Assembly: GCA_020425885.1 (NCBI GenBank) | Contig: JAGQRA010000301.1 | Location: 1-10,839, forward strand | Length of the DNA stretch: 10,839 bases | Direction: 5' to 3' | Source: Planctomycetota bacterium | Lineage (GTDB): Bacteria; Planctomycetota; UBA1135; UBA2386 | In this document: positions 1-6,131 of the stretch, piece after piece | How the letters are laid out: every line of letters starts with the position of its first letter | How positions within the stretch are numbered: position 1 is the first letter of the stretch | The notes under the pieces: generated by a model | What the model was told of the DNA's origin: nothing | The model's input: only the letters and a program-made list of their open reading frames with translations | The model's database searches: none | Translations under genes and position numbers: made by a program

Positions 1-287
1 TCGACGTCGCCCGCGCCGCCGGTGGCACCCTGCTGCTGGCCGCGGTCCGGGCCGATCCCGGCCTGCCGCCGGTCGTCGAGCTGTTTGCCGCCGAGCGGCC
101 ATCGGGCCCCTGGTCGCCGCTCGCCGGCAGCCTCGCCGTGCCGCGCTCGGCGCTCGACCATGCCGCGTTGCCGATTCGCGCGGCGCGGGTCATGTTCGCG
201 ATCGACGCCGCCGGCACCGCACGCGAGATCGTCGTGTCGAATGCCGAGAGCACCGGCTTCCTGCGGCTGCCGATTCCCGGGCGATGA
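1..287 (+). CDS. C-terminal end of an unrecognised protein (5' truncated by the window edge)
   Basis: The reading frame is open from base 3 to a TGA at 285-287 and gives the last 94 residues of a protein. The piece is rich in Ala, Pro and Val (for example GGTLLLAAVRADPG near its start). It contains alternating hydrophobic stretches such as ARVMFAIDAAG and EIVVSN, which suggest beta strands, and it ends FLRLPIPGR. Third codon positions are mostly G or C, which supports real coding. I see no catalytic motif, membrane segment or repeat and do not recognise the family. It ends 29 bases before the first dyad of the downstream regulatory region, so the promoter of the next operon begins just after this gene and the two are probably separate transcription units. 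Its start lies outside the window. Confidence 0.7.
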   Translation, partial: DVARAAGGTLLLAAVRADPGLPPVVELFAAERPSGPWSPLAGSLAVPRSALDHAALPIRAARVMFAIDAAGTAREIVVSNAESTGFLRLPIPGR

Positions 288-315
288 CATCACCCGGCGG
301 CGGCTGGCCGGGCGA

Positions 316-381
316 TGCCGACAGTTGTCGTCACCGGGTTGACGACGGCTGTCGTCAGCGCTATGACGACAGCTGTCGTTA
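316..381 (+). promoter_or_regulatory. Three tandem 18-bp dyad operators, 24-bp spacing (probable BlaI binding sites)
   Basis: Three related inverted repeats lie at 316-333 (TGCCGACAGTTGTCGTCA), 340-357 (TGACGACGGCTGTCGTCA) and 364-381 (TGACGACAGCTGTCGTTA). Each begins exactly 24 bases after the previous one. The third contains a perfect 14-bp palindrome, ACGACAGCTGTCGT. The second has perfect TGACGAC/GTCGTCA arms, and the first is slightly degenerate. The core ACA-NN-TGT of sites 1 and 3 matches the half-site spacing of known BlaI/MecI/CopY operators (TACA-NN-TGTA), but with G/C flanks. They sit directly upstream of a BlaI-family gene and overlap its predicted promoter, so autoregulation is the simplest reading. 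Binding by BlaI is inference; the repeats themselves are seen directly. Confidence 0.85.
339..367 (+). promoter_or_regulatory. Predicted sigma70-like promoter of the blaI-M56 operon
   Basis: TTGACG at 339-344 matches the -35 consensus at 5 of 6 positions and TATGAC at 362-367 matches the -10 consensus at 4 of 6, with the ideal 17-base spacer. Transcription would start near 374, leaving a leader of about 30 bases before the ATG at 404. The second dyad (340-357) covers the -35 box and spacer, and the third (364-381) covers the -10 box and start point. A repressor bound there would exclude RNA polymerase. This placement also argues against a start of the repressor gene at the upstream in-frame ATG at 284, which would lie before the promoter. 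Confidence 0.6.
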
Positions 382-403
382 TCAACGCAACCGACGCAAC
401 ACG

Positions 404-832
404 ATGGCCAAGACCGGCAAGAAGCCGCAACCGAGCGGCAATCCCACCCCGGCCCAGTACGAGATCCTCGAGATCGTCTGGGCGGCCGGCGACTCCGGCA
501 GGAGCCTGGCCGAGATCTGGCAGGCGATCCAGGAACGGCGCGAGGTGGCCCGAACGACGGTCCAGAACCTCGTCGACCGCCTCGTCAGGCGCGACTGGCT
601 GGCAAGGCGCTCGAGCGACGGCGCGATCCGCTTCCACCCCACGGTCGATCAGGCCGCGGCCGACCGCCTGCTGGCCGGCGACTTCCTCGAAGGGTTCTTC
701 GGCGGCCGCGAGGTCGAAGCGTTCTCGAGCCTGCTCGGCGCCGGGTCGCTCGACGGCAAGGAGCTGGCGCGACTGCGCGGTCTCGTCGACGCCGCGATCA
801 CGGCGGCCAGGAAGCGAGGCAGCAAGTCATGA
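404..832 (+). CDS. BlaI/MecI-family winged-helix transcriptional repressor
   Basis: This 142-residue protein is slightly longer than the roughly 120-130 usual for the family. After a basic N-terminus (MAKTGKKPQ) comes the typical PTPAQYEILEIVW helix (residues 14-26). The recognition-helix signature ARTTVQNLVDRLVRRDWL follows at 49-66, then a wing at 69-80 (RSSDGAIRFHPT) and a helical dimerisation tail around 83-138. In known systems the protein binds as a dimer to palindromic operators and is inactivated when its membrane peptidase partner is triggered. The frame is open upstream to an ATG at 284, but that would put the three operators and promoter inside the gene and add an unrelated Cys/Arg-rich stretch. 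ATG 404 is therefore chosen, although no clear Shine-Dalgarno precedes it. Its stop overlaps the next start as ATGA at 829-832, so the two are translationally coupled. Confidence 0.93.
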   Translation: MAKTGKKPQPSGNPTPAQYEILEIVWAAGDSGRSLAEIWQAIQERREVARTTVQNLVDRLVRRDWLARRSSDGAIRFHPTVDQAAADRLLAGDFLEGFFGGREVEAFSSLLGAGSLDGKELARLRGLVDAAITAARKRGSKS

Positions 833-3471
833 CCACGGCGATGACGAGTTGGCTCGGCCTGGCCCTCGACCTGACGCTGCTGGCGGCGCTCGCCAGCGGC
901 ATCGGCCTCCTGCTGCTCGGCCTGATGCGGACGCGCTCGGCGGCCGCGCGCAACGGCGTGCTGGTCACGGGGCTCGTCCTGGTTGCCCTGACGCCGGCGT
1001 TCGCCGTTCTCGGTCGGACCCTGGACCTGCACCTGTTCGCGCCGATCCGGGTCGCCGCGCCGACCATTACCGCCCCGGAAGCGCCGAGCCCGGCAAACGC
1101 CCAGACGAACCCCTCCGGCCCCGCGAGCGGCAAGCCGGCAGCGCGCGCGCCTGGTTTCGTCGCGACCACACCTGAAGCCGCCCCACAGCCGCCGAGCCTG
1201 ACCTGGCTCGCGCCGGGTCTGCTGCTGTTGTGGCTGGCCGGCGCGCTCCACCACGCGCTGCGGATCGCGCGCGGGCACAGCCGCGCGTTCCGGCTGGCGC
1301 AGCACTCACGTCCGACCCGCGATCCACGGCTGCTGCGCATCGCCGGCGACGCGGCGGCCGCCGCGCGGCTGCGCAGACCGCCGCGGCTGTGCGTGTCGGA
1401 GCTGGTGCCGGCGCCGATCACGCTCGGGCTGCTGGCGCCGCGCATCGTGCTGCCCCCGGACGTCGCCGCCGAACTCGACCCGAACCGCCTGCGTGCCGTC
1501 GTGCTGCACGAGATGGCACATGTGGCCAATCGCGACCGCTGGCTGCGGGTCCTGCAGCAGCTCGTCATGGTGTGCCACTGGTGGAATCCCCTCGTCCGCA
1601 CCCTGATGCGCCGCGTCAACGCCGTGCGCGAGGAACTCTGCGACGAGCTCGCGGTGACCGCGGTGTCGCCGCTCGAGTTCGCCGACGTCCTGGTCCGGCT
1701 CGCCGCCGCGGCCAGCCATCGCAGCATCGAGCCGGCCGCCTGCGCCGTGCTCGGCAAAGGCGAACTCGAACAGCGGGTGCGCCGACTCTTGAATCACCCC
1801 CTTGCACCCGACCGGAGAGAGAAGATGCATGTCCTGAATCGTGGTTGGATCGCGCTCGCCGCGGCCTGTCAATCAGTCGTACTCACGTTCGCTGCCGGTA
1901 CGCTGGCAGCCCAGAGCACCGCCACGCTCGAAGTGACCGTCCGGTGGCAGAACGGCGACCCGGCGGTAGGTCAGAGCGTCGTGACCCAGGAGCTCGCCGC
2001 CGCCAACAGCTCGTTGGCGCAGCGCTTCGCGACGACCGATCAGAACGGCGTGGCGACGATCACTGGCCTCACCCCGGGCCTGGTGATGGTCCGCACCGCC
2101 GCGCGGCAGACCCTGCTCGATACCGTGCCGGCCGATCGCACCTACCGACACACCGTGAAGCTGAGCGGCTGCACCGTCGACGGCACCGTGGTCGCGGCCG
2201 GAAGCTCCACTCCGATCGCCGGCGCCCGCGTCCTGCTGTGGACCAGCATACTGAACCAGGAAGGCGAACAGGTGGCGGTCACGGACGCCCATGGCGCCTT
2301 CACGTTGCGCGATGTGCCCGATGGCTTCCGCATCGGCGTGCGCGCGGCCGGCTTCGCCCCGACGCGGCCGCTCGTCGTGCGCGCGCGCGGCGAACGCGTC
2401 GCGATGGCCTTCGCACCGACCGCTGCCGATGGCCGCGTCTCCGGCACCGTCGTCGATGTCAACGGGCAGCCGATCGCGGGCGCGCAGGTGTTCGTCGGGC
2501 CCGAGTGGACCGAGGCCCGCGGCGACAAGGTGCCGGGCGAGATCGTGGTCACCGACGCCAGCGGCGCGTTCCGCTGCGACTGCGTGGCGCCAGGTCCGCT
2601 GACGATCAAGGCGCGCGCGACTGGCCATGGGCCGGCCGCGATAGAGCTCGACGTCGCCGGTGCCGAGACCGTCACCCTCACGCTGCAGCCGGAGGTCCGC
2701 ATTCGCGGCGTCGTGCTCGACGAACGGGACCGGCCCGTCGCCAGGGCGAACCTTTTCGTCGGCCAGTCGTGGACCTTCTGCAGCGCCCACACGATGACCG
2801 CCGCCGACGGTTCGTTCGAGCTGGCCGGCGCGCCGGCCGGTGAGTTGGAACTGCACGCCAACGACAACAAGCAGCTCCGCTGCAAGGCGACGCTCACCAC
2901 CACCGCGGGCGAGATCGCGACCTGGAACCCGCGCGTCGGCCTCGGCGACCGGTTGAGCGGCCGGGTCCTCGACGCCCACGGCAGGCCGTTGTCGGGCTGG
3001 TACGTCTATGCCATCTGCGCCGGCGACGACTTCTGGTATCGCGGCGGTCACACCGACGCCGAGGGCCGGTTTGCATTCGGCCAACGTCCTGCAACCGGCA
3101 CGTTCTCGCTGAGCACGAATCCACGCGGCAGCGCGGCCGCGGTCCTGGTCAGCCGCGACGTCGACGCGACGCAGAGCCAGGACCTCGTCGTCCCCGACGG
3201 CGCGTTGCCGAGCGGCACCGTGAAGGCGCACTTCGTCGACGCCAATGGTCAACCCGTCGCCGGGGCCGTGGTGAAACTGTCCTTCGCCGGCATGCTCGCG
3301 ATCGGCCGCCACGCGGCCGACCCCCGAACCGGCCGAGTCGAGATCGGGCCGCTGCCGCCGCGCGATTACCAGCTTCAGGTCGAGGTCAACGGTCGGATCC
3401 TGAAGGACCTCGGCACGGCGACCGTCGGGCCGGAGCAGGTCGTCGACCTCGGCGTCGTGGTCATCGACTGA
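829..3471 (+). CDS. M56 (BlaR1/MecR1-like) membrane metallopeptidase with six extracytoplasmic CarboxypepD_reg/CnaB-like repeats
   Basis: This 880-residue protein has probable membrane helices at about 8-33, 43-62, 126-144 and 340-358. Between the third and fourth lies the peptidase. It has the zinc motif HEMAH at 227-231, followed by VREELCDELAV, in which E268 or E269 is the likely third ligand next to the conserved CD at 271-272. From about 369 to the end are six repeats, starting near 369, 450, 537, 625, 709 and 797. Each follows a VxGxVxDxxGxPxAGAxV ... TDxxGxFxxxxxxPG pattern typical of carboxypeptidase-regulatory-like or CnaB beta-sandwiches. In BlaR1 this outer position is a penicillin-binding sensor; I see no such domain here. 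A GAGG nine bases before ATG 829 and the ATGA overlap with the repressor support the start. The likely role is to sense an envelope signal and inactivate the upstream BlaI-type repressor; the ligand is unknown. Confidence 0.92.
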   Translation: MTTAMTSWLGLALDLTLLAALASGIGLLLLGLMRTRSAAARNGVLVTGLVLVALTPAFAVLGRTLDLHLFAPIRVAAPTITAPEAPSPANAQTNPSGPASGKPAARAPGFVATTPEAAPQPPSLTWLAPGLLLLWLAGALHHALRIARGHSRAFRLAQHSRPTRDPRLLRIAGDAAAAARLRRPPRLCVSELVPAPITLGLLAPRIVLPPDVAAELDPNRLRAVVLHEMAHVANRDRWLRVLQQLVMVCHWWNPLVRTLMRRVNAVREELCDELAVTAVSPLEFADVLVRLAAAASHRSIEPAACAVLGKGELEQRVRRLLNHPLAPDRREKMHVLNRGWIALAAACQSVVLTFAAGTLAAQSTATLEVTVRWQNGDPAVGQSVVTQELAAANSSLAQRFATTDQNGVATITGLTPGLVMVRTAARQTLLDTVPADRTYRHTVKLSGCTVDGTVVAAGSSTPIAGARVLLWTSILNQEGEQVAVTDAHGAFTLRDVPDGFRIGVRAAGFAPTRPLVVRARGERVAMAFAPTAADGRVSGTVVDVNGQPIAGAQVFVGPEWTEARGDKVPGEIVVTDASGAFRCDCVAPGPLTIKARATGHGPAAIELDVAGAETVTLTLQPEVRIRGVVLDERDRPVARANLFVGQSWTFCSAHTMTAADGSFELAGAPAGELELHANDNKQLRCKATLTTTAGEIATWNPRVGLGDRLSGRVLDAHGRPLSGWYVYAICAGDDFWYRGGHTDAEGRFAFGQRPATGTFSLSTNPRGSAAAVLVSRDVDATQSQDLVVPDGALPSGTVKAHFVDANGQPVAGAVVKLSFAGMLAIGRHAADPRTGRVEIGPLPPRDYQLQVEVNGRILKDLGTATVGPEQVVDLGVVVID

Positions 3472-3505
3472 CAGAGTGACGGCTCGGCCGCGCCGGCGAT
3501 CGGAA

Positions 3506-3561
3506 CCGACGAAGTGTCGGATTCTCCGAGATTCTTGCGTGGCCGGAGGGCGCTTCGTCGG
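3506..3561 (+). terminator. Long dyad downstream of the M56 gene, possible terminator or RNA structure
   Basis: CCGACGAAG at 3506-3514 is matched by CTTCGTCGG at 3553-3561. In RNA the stem extends to 13 pairs (3506-3518 with 3549-3561) using two G-U pairs. A second perfect 5-bp stem, CTCCG at 3524-3528 with CGGAG at 3544-3548, lies inside it and closes a 15-base loop. The structure begins 34 bases after the M56 stop, which suits a terminator, but no U-rich tract follows. A Rho-associated 3' structure, or a leader element for the orphan reading frame at 3596, are alternatives. Confidence 0.4.
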
Positions 3562-3595
3562 ATGACCCTGGCACCACCATCCGCGGAGCGCCTCC

Positions 3596-3799
3596 TTGCT
3601 GACGCCTGACCAGAATCGCCGCCTCGAGCGCCTGTTTGCCCTGGCTGCCGAGCGGCCACCGACCGATCGAGCGGCCTTGTGCGCCCGCGAGTGCCGGGGT
3701 GAGCCCGAACTGCTCGAGGAGCTGGCATCCCTGCTCACCGTGCTCGCGCTCGAGGAGGAGGAGGAGGAGGAGGAGGAGGAGGAGGAGGAGGCGCATTAG
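3596..3799 (+). pseudogene. Orphan kinase N-terminal extension ending in a poly-glutamate tail (truncated kinase remnant or small protein)
   Basis: The frame starts at TTG 3596, with GGAG at 3585-3588 seven bases upstream, and ends in TAG at 3797-3799 after 67 codons. Residues 3-51 (TPDQNRRLERLFALAAERPP onward, then DRAALCARECRGEPELLEELASLL) resemble the helical segment found at the extreme N-terminus of many planctomycete and acidobacterial Ser/Thr kinases, whose usual form is LFxxALxLPxxERxAFLxxxCxxDxELRxEVxxLL. No kinase domain follows. Instead 13 consecutive GAG codons are followed by Ala-His and the stop, and the convergent gene ends only 35 bases later. No other frame continues into kinase sequence. 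It may be a relic left by a deletion or, given the intact ribosome site and codon use, a short expressed protein. The family link is by remembered pattern and was not computed. Confidence 0.5.
3752..3790 (+). repeat. (GAG)13 trinucleotide microsatellite
   Basis: Thirteen perfect GAG units occupy 39 bases and encode 13 glutamates in the orphan kinase-like frame. Such perfect tracts are prone to slippage. Because the unit is three bases, copy-number changes would lengthen or shorten the acidic tail without shifting the frame. The tract stops nine bases before the end of the reading frame. Confidence 0.97.
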
Positions 3800-3801
3800 T
3801 G

Positions 3802-3828
3802 GCCGCCGCGCCGCGCTGCGGCGTCGGC
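3802..3828. terminator. GC-rich hairpin between convergent genes, possible bidirectional terminator
   Basis: GCCGCCGC at 3802-3809 pairs with GCGTCGGC at 3821-3828 with one mismatch. A short CGC/GCG inner stem within the loop could extend the structure. It lies in the 34-base gap between the TAG at 3799 and the stop of the minus-strand gene at 3834, where a shared terminator would be expected. There is no T-tract on either side, and GC-rich DNA makes chance pairing likely. Confidence 0.3.
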
Positions 3829-3833
3829 AGGGA

Positions 3834-4958
3834 TCAGAGATGCACGGCCTGACCGTTGGTGTAGTCGGCGACGTTGAGGTTGAGTTCGAGCTGAATGGCC
3901 TGCAGTGCCAGGTCGAGGCCGACGAACGCCGCCGGGATCGTGCCGGGCAGCGCCAGGGGGAACTCGCGGACGCCGTTCTGCATGGTCGCGAGACCGAGCA
4001 GGATCGGTGCGTTGCCCGGGCCACCGATGACGGAGAAGCCGTTCGGCTGGCTGGCGAGGGTCAACGGCAGATGGGAGGCCGTCTGGAAACCGATGTTGCC
4101 GCCGAGGATCGAGAACGCGAACGGCCACAGCGAGTCGGTGACGCGCACCATCAGCCCGTCGCGACGCGGGTTGCCGCCGATGTCGGGGAACAGCCCGTTC
4201 ATCGCGAGGTTGGCGCCGGTCGTGCCGAGGCGTGAGCTGGTCGGGTCGATGCCGCCGACGTGCAGGTTGGCGCTGGTGACGAACGGGCCGAGGATGTAGG
4301 TCCACGGCGTCGAGAACGACGGTGCACTTTGCAGCCCGGCCCAGGTCGGATCGGGCGCGCCGGGGCGTTCGTTCTCGCCGACGGTCGCCGCGGTGTTGGC
4401 GCCGATCAGATCGGCGCGGAACAGGGCGTGGCCATCGGTGCTCGGCCACAACGGGTTCGCCGGCAGATCGACGCCGATGTAGAGCGGCTCGGGTTGGAAG
4501 GGTGACTGCCCGATCATCAGCCCGAACGGGATGCCGAAGCCGTCGTACATGATCCAGGTGCCGCGCTGGCTGTTGCTCGACGGCGGCGTCAAGAGCCCGG
4601 CTATGCGCAGACGCTCGCCGGCCGCGCTCATGTCGGGGCCGCCAGCGGTGGCGCCGTCGCGGACGACGAGATCGTAGGTCTCCGGCGTCGACAGCCTCTC
4701 GTCGGCGACCCAGTGGTAGATCCCCGACAGGCGGACGAAGTTGTTGAGCGCACCGACGGCCTGAAAATGCTCCGGATCGAGCACCATCAGAGCCTCGGCG
4801 CGGTTGCCGACGTCGGGTCGGCCGACGTAGGAGGCGCAGGTGATGGTCTGCCGCTGCGGATCCTGCGGGAAGAAGACGAACGGGTTCACCTGCGCGCGGA
4901 TGCCGGCAACCGTGCCGCTGGCGATCGTGGCGGTGATCAGGAGTCGATTGAGCTGCAT
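3834..4958 (-). CDS. Secreted protein of unknown function, planctomycete-type
   Basis: This 374-residue protein begins with a probable Sec signal peptide: MQLNR, a hydrophobic stretch LLITATIASGTVAG, and a likely cleavage after IRA at residue 22. GAGG eight bases upstream of ATG 4958 supports the start. The mature part is rich in Gly, Pro and Asn and is predicted beta-rich. It has one cysteine (C41), no further membrane segment and no recognisable catalytic motif. The C-terminus (FPLALPGTIPAAFVGLDLAL, ending NLNVADYTNGQAVHL) resembles a domain style that recurs in exported hypothetical proteins of marine planctomycetes; this is recalled and was not searched. It lies on the same strand as the kinase and propeller lipoprotein but 132 bases downstream, so it may have its own promoter. 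Codon use matches its neighbours. Confidence 0.8.
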   Translation of the reverse strand: MQLNRLLITATIASGTVAGIRAQVNPFVFFPQDPQRQTITCASYVGRPDVGNRAEALMVLDPEHFQAVGALNNFVRLSGIYHWVADERLSTPETYDLVVRDGATAGGPDMSAAGERLRIAGLLTPPSSNSQRGTWIMYDGFGIPFGLMIGQSPFQPEPLYIGVDLPANPLWPSTDGHALFRADLIGANTAATVGENERPGAPDPTWAGLQSAPSFSTPWTYILGPFVTSANLHVGGIDPTSSRLGTTGANLAMNGLFPDIGGNPRRDGLMVRVTDSLWPFAFSILGGNIGFQTASHLPLTLASQPNGFSVIGGPGNAPILLGLATMQNGVREFPLALPGTIPAAFVGLDLALQAIQLELNLNVADYTNGQAVHL

Positions 4959-5001
4959 TGTTCTTGCCTCGGATGCAGCGTGAGAGGGCGGATGATCACT
5001 A

Positions 5002-5022
5002 TGCCATGACCCTCGTATGGCA
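5002..5022 (-). promoter_or_regulatory. Inverted repeat in the upstream region of the secreted-protein gene
   Basis: TGCCAT at 5002-5007 and ATGGCA at 5017-5022 form a perfect 6-bp inverted repeat with a 9-base centre, 44-64 bases upstream of the secreted protein's ATG. Read on the minus strand, a TTGCCA (5 of 6 to the -35 consensus) overlaps one arm. The best CATAGT -10-like hexamer is only 14 bases further on, too close for a standard promoter. An operator, a weak terminator of the upstream lipoprotein gene, or chance are all possible. The rest of the 132-base gap shows no stronger signal. Confidence 0.25.
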
Positions 5023-5090
5023 ACACGGAACCGTTTCCCGGATCAGGTCGGTCTGGGCACGGCCGCGCGTGGTGGCCGACCCGCGGCAGA

Positions 5091-6131
5091 TCAACGCACG
5101 GCAGGCAGGGCCGCCGGCTGCGGTGTGCGGTCAGCGTTGTCGACCTCGTGATGCCAGATGGTGCGAGGGCCCGGCACTCCACACCCCGCGACCACCCACC
5201 GGCCGTCCGGAGCCACCGCGAGGCAGCCGATCGGTTCGCGCGCGCGCCCGCTGTCCGCCGTCGCCTCCCAGGCCTGTTCGATGTTCAGTCGCGGCGTCAG
5301 GTCGTCACCGATCCGCCACACCCGGATCACCCCGGTGTCGGCGGCGGCGATCACCTGGCCATCGCGCGACGAGGCGAGCCTCGTCGTCCAGGTCATCGGA
5401 GTCTCGGTACCAGCGCCGAGGCGCTGCGGCCCGGGCTCACCCGGAGTCAGGCAGTAGACGCCGCCGAAGCCGCCGAACAGGATCGAGTCGCCGCTGCCGC
5501 GAGCAAGACAGGTGACCCCGATCTCGGTCGCGTCGAGCAGCAGGCGCGGCGGCATCAAGCCGGCTTCGGCACGACGCAGCTCGTAGATCCGGTCATCTGC
5601 GGCGGCGATGACGGCGTCGCCGTCACGCGAGTAGATCGCGTCGATCCACCACGGGCCGACCGGTTGCTCGTGCCAGCGCCGATCGACCAACGCGATCTCG
5701 CGCCGCTTGCCCGAACGCGTGACGACGATGGCGTGGGTCTCGAGCGGATGCACTGCCAAGGCCGCGATCGGGCCGTCGCACTCGGCGATGGTCTCGACTT
5801 CGCCGCCGTCCAAGAAGTACGACGCCAACACCCGACCCGTTGCCAGGAACACCCGGTCGCCGGTGTGGCTGAACATGGCGGCCACGACGTCGCCGGCGGC
5901 GGACTCGCCGGTGCCGGCTTCCCCCGTTTCGCCGGTGTCCAGGTTCATCCAGCCCAGCCTCGCCGCGGACGCCCACAGGATGCGCGCGCCATCGTCGTCG
6001 AAGCGGATCGTACGGACCTCGGTGGTTGCCGCCGGCCACGACCTGGTCACGACCTCCTTCCGGTCCGTGTCCGGCGGCGCGCTGCTGCAGGCAGCCAGCA
6101 AGATGATCGAGAGCCCCGTGTGCCAGTTCAT
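5091..6131 (-). CDS. Lipoprotein with a predicted seven-bladed WD40-like beta-propeller
   Basis: This 346-residue protein starts with a lipoprotein signal, LSIILLAAC, giving a lipobox LAAC with the lipidated Cys at position 15. The n-region MNWHTG oddly lacks Lys and Arg. Seven strand-turn-strand repeats begin near residues 39, 82, 121, 163, 205, 251 and 301. Examples are TIRFDDDGARILWAS, IDAIYSRDGDAVIAAADD and GCLAVAPDGRWVVAG; one ends IRVWRI in WD40 style. Seven repeats of about 42 residues fit a closed propeller. The frame is open far upstream, but ATG 6131 is chosen for its GGAG five bases before it and because the signal peptide follows directly. Its A is also the last base of the kinase stop codon (TGATG), so translation is coupled to the kinase. 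A role as an outer partner or sensor subunit for that kinase is inference. Confidence 0.85.
   Translation of the reverse strand: MNWHTGLSIILLAACSSAPPDTDRKEVVTRSWPAATTEVRTIRFDDDGARILWASAARLGWMNLDTGETGEAGTGESAAGDVVAAMFSHTGDRVFLATGRVLASYFLDGGEVETIAECDGPIAALAVHPLETHAIVVTRSGKRREIALVDRRWHEQPVGPWWIDAIYSRDGDAVIAAADDRIYELRRAEAGLMPPRLLLDATEIGVTCLARGSGDSILFGGFGGVYCLTPGEPGPQRLGAGTETPMTWTTRLASSRDGQVIAAADTGVIRVWRIGDDLTPRLNIEQAWEATADSGRAREPIGCLAVAPDGRWVVAGCGVPGPRTIWHHEVDNADRTPQPAALPAVR

Noticed and set aside
284..403. Upstream extension of the BlaI-type protein from ATG 284
   Set aside because: It would place the promoter and all three operators inside the coding region and add 40 residues of Cys/Arg-rich sequence unlike the family N-terminus.
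1873..3738. Long minus-strand open frame of 621 codons opposite the M56 gene
   Set aside because: It is the antisense shadow of a high-GC gene. Its Arg/Gly/Asp-rich product has no domain, while the plus strand shows a clear M56 peptidase with ordered repeats.
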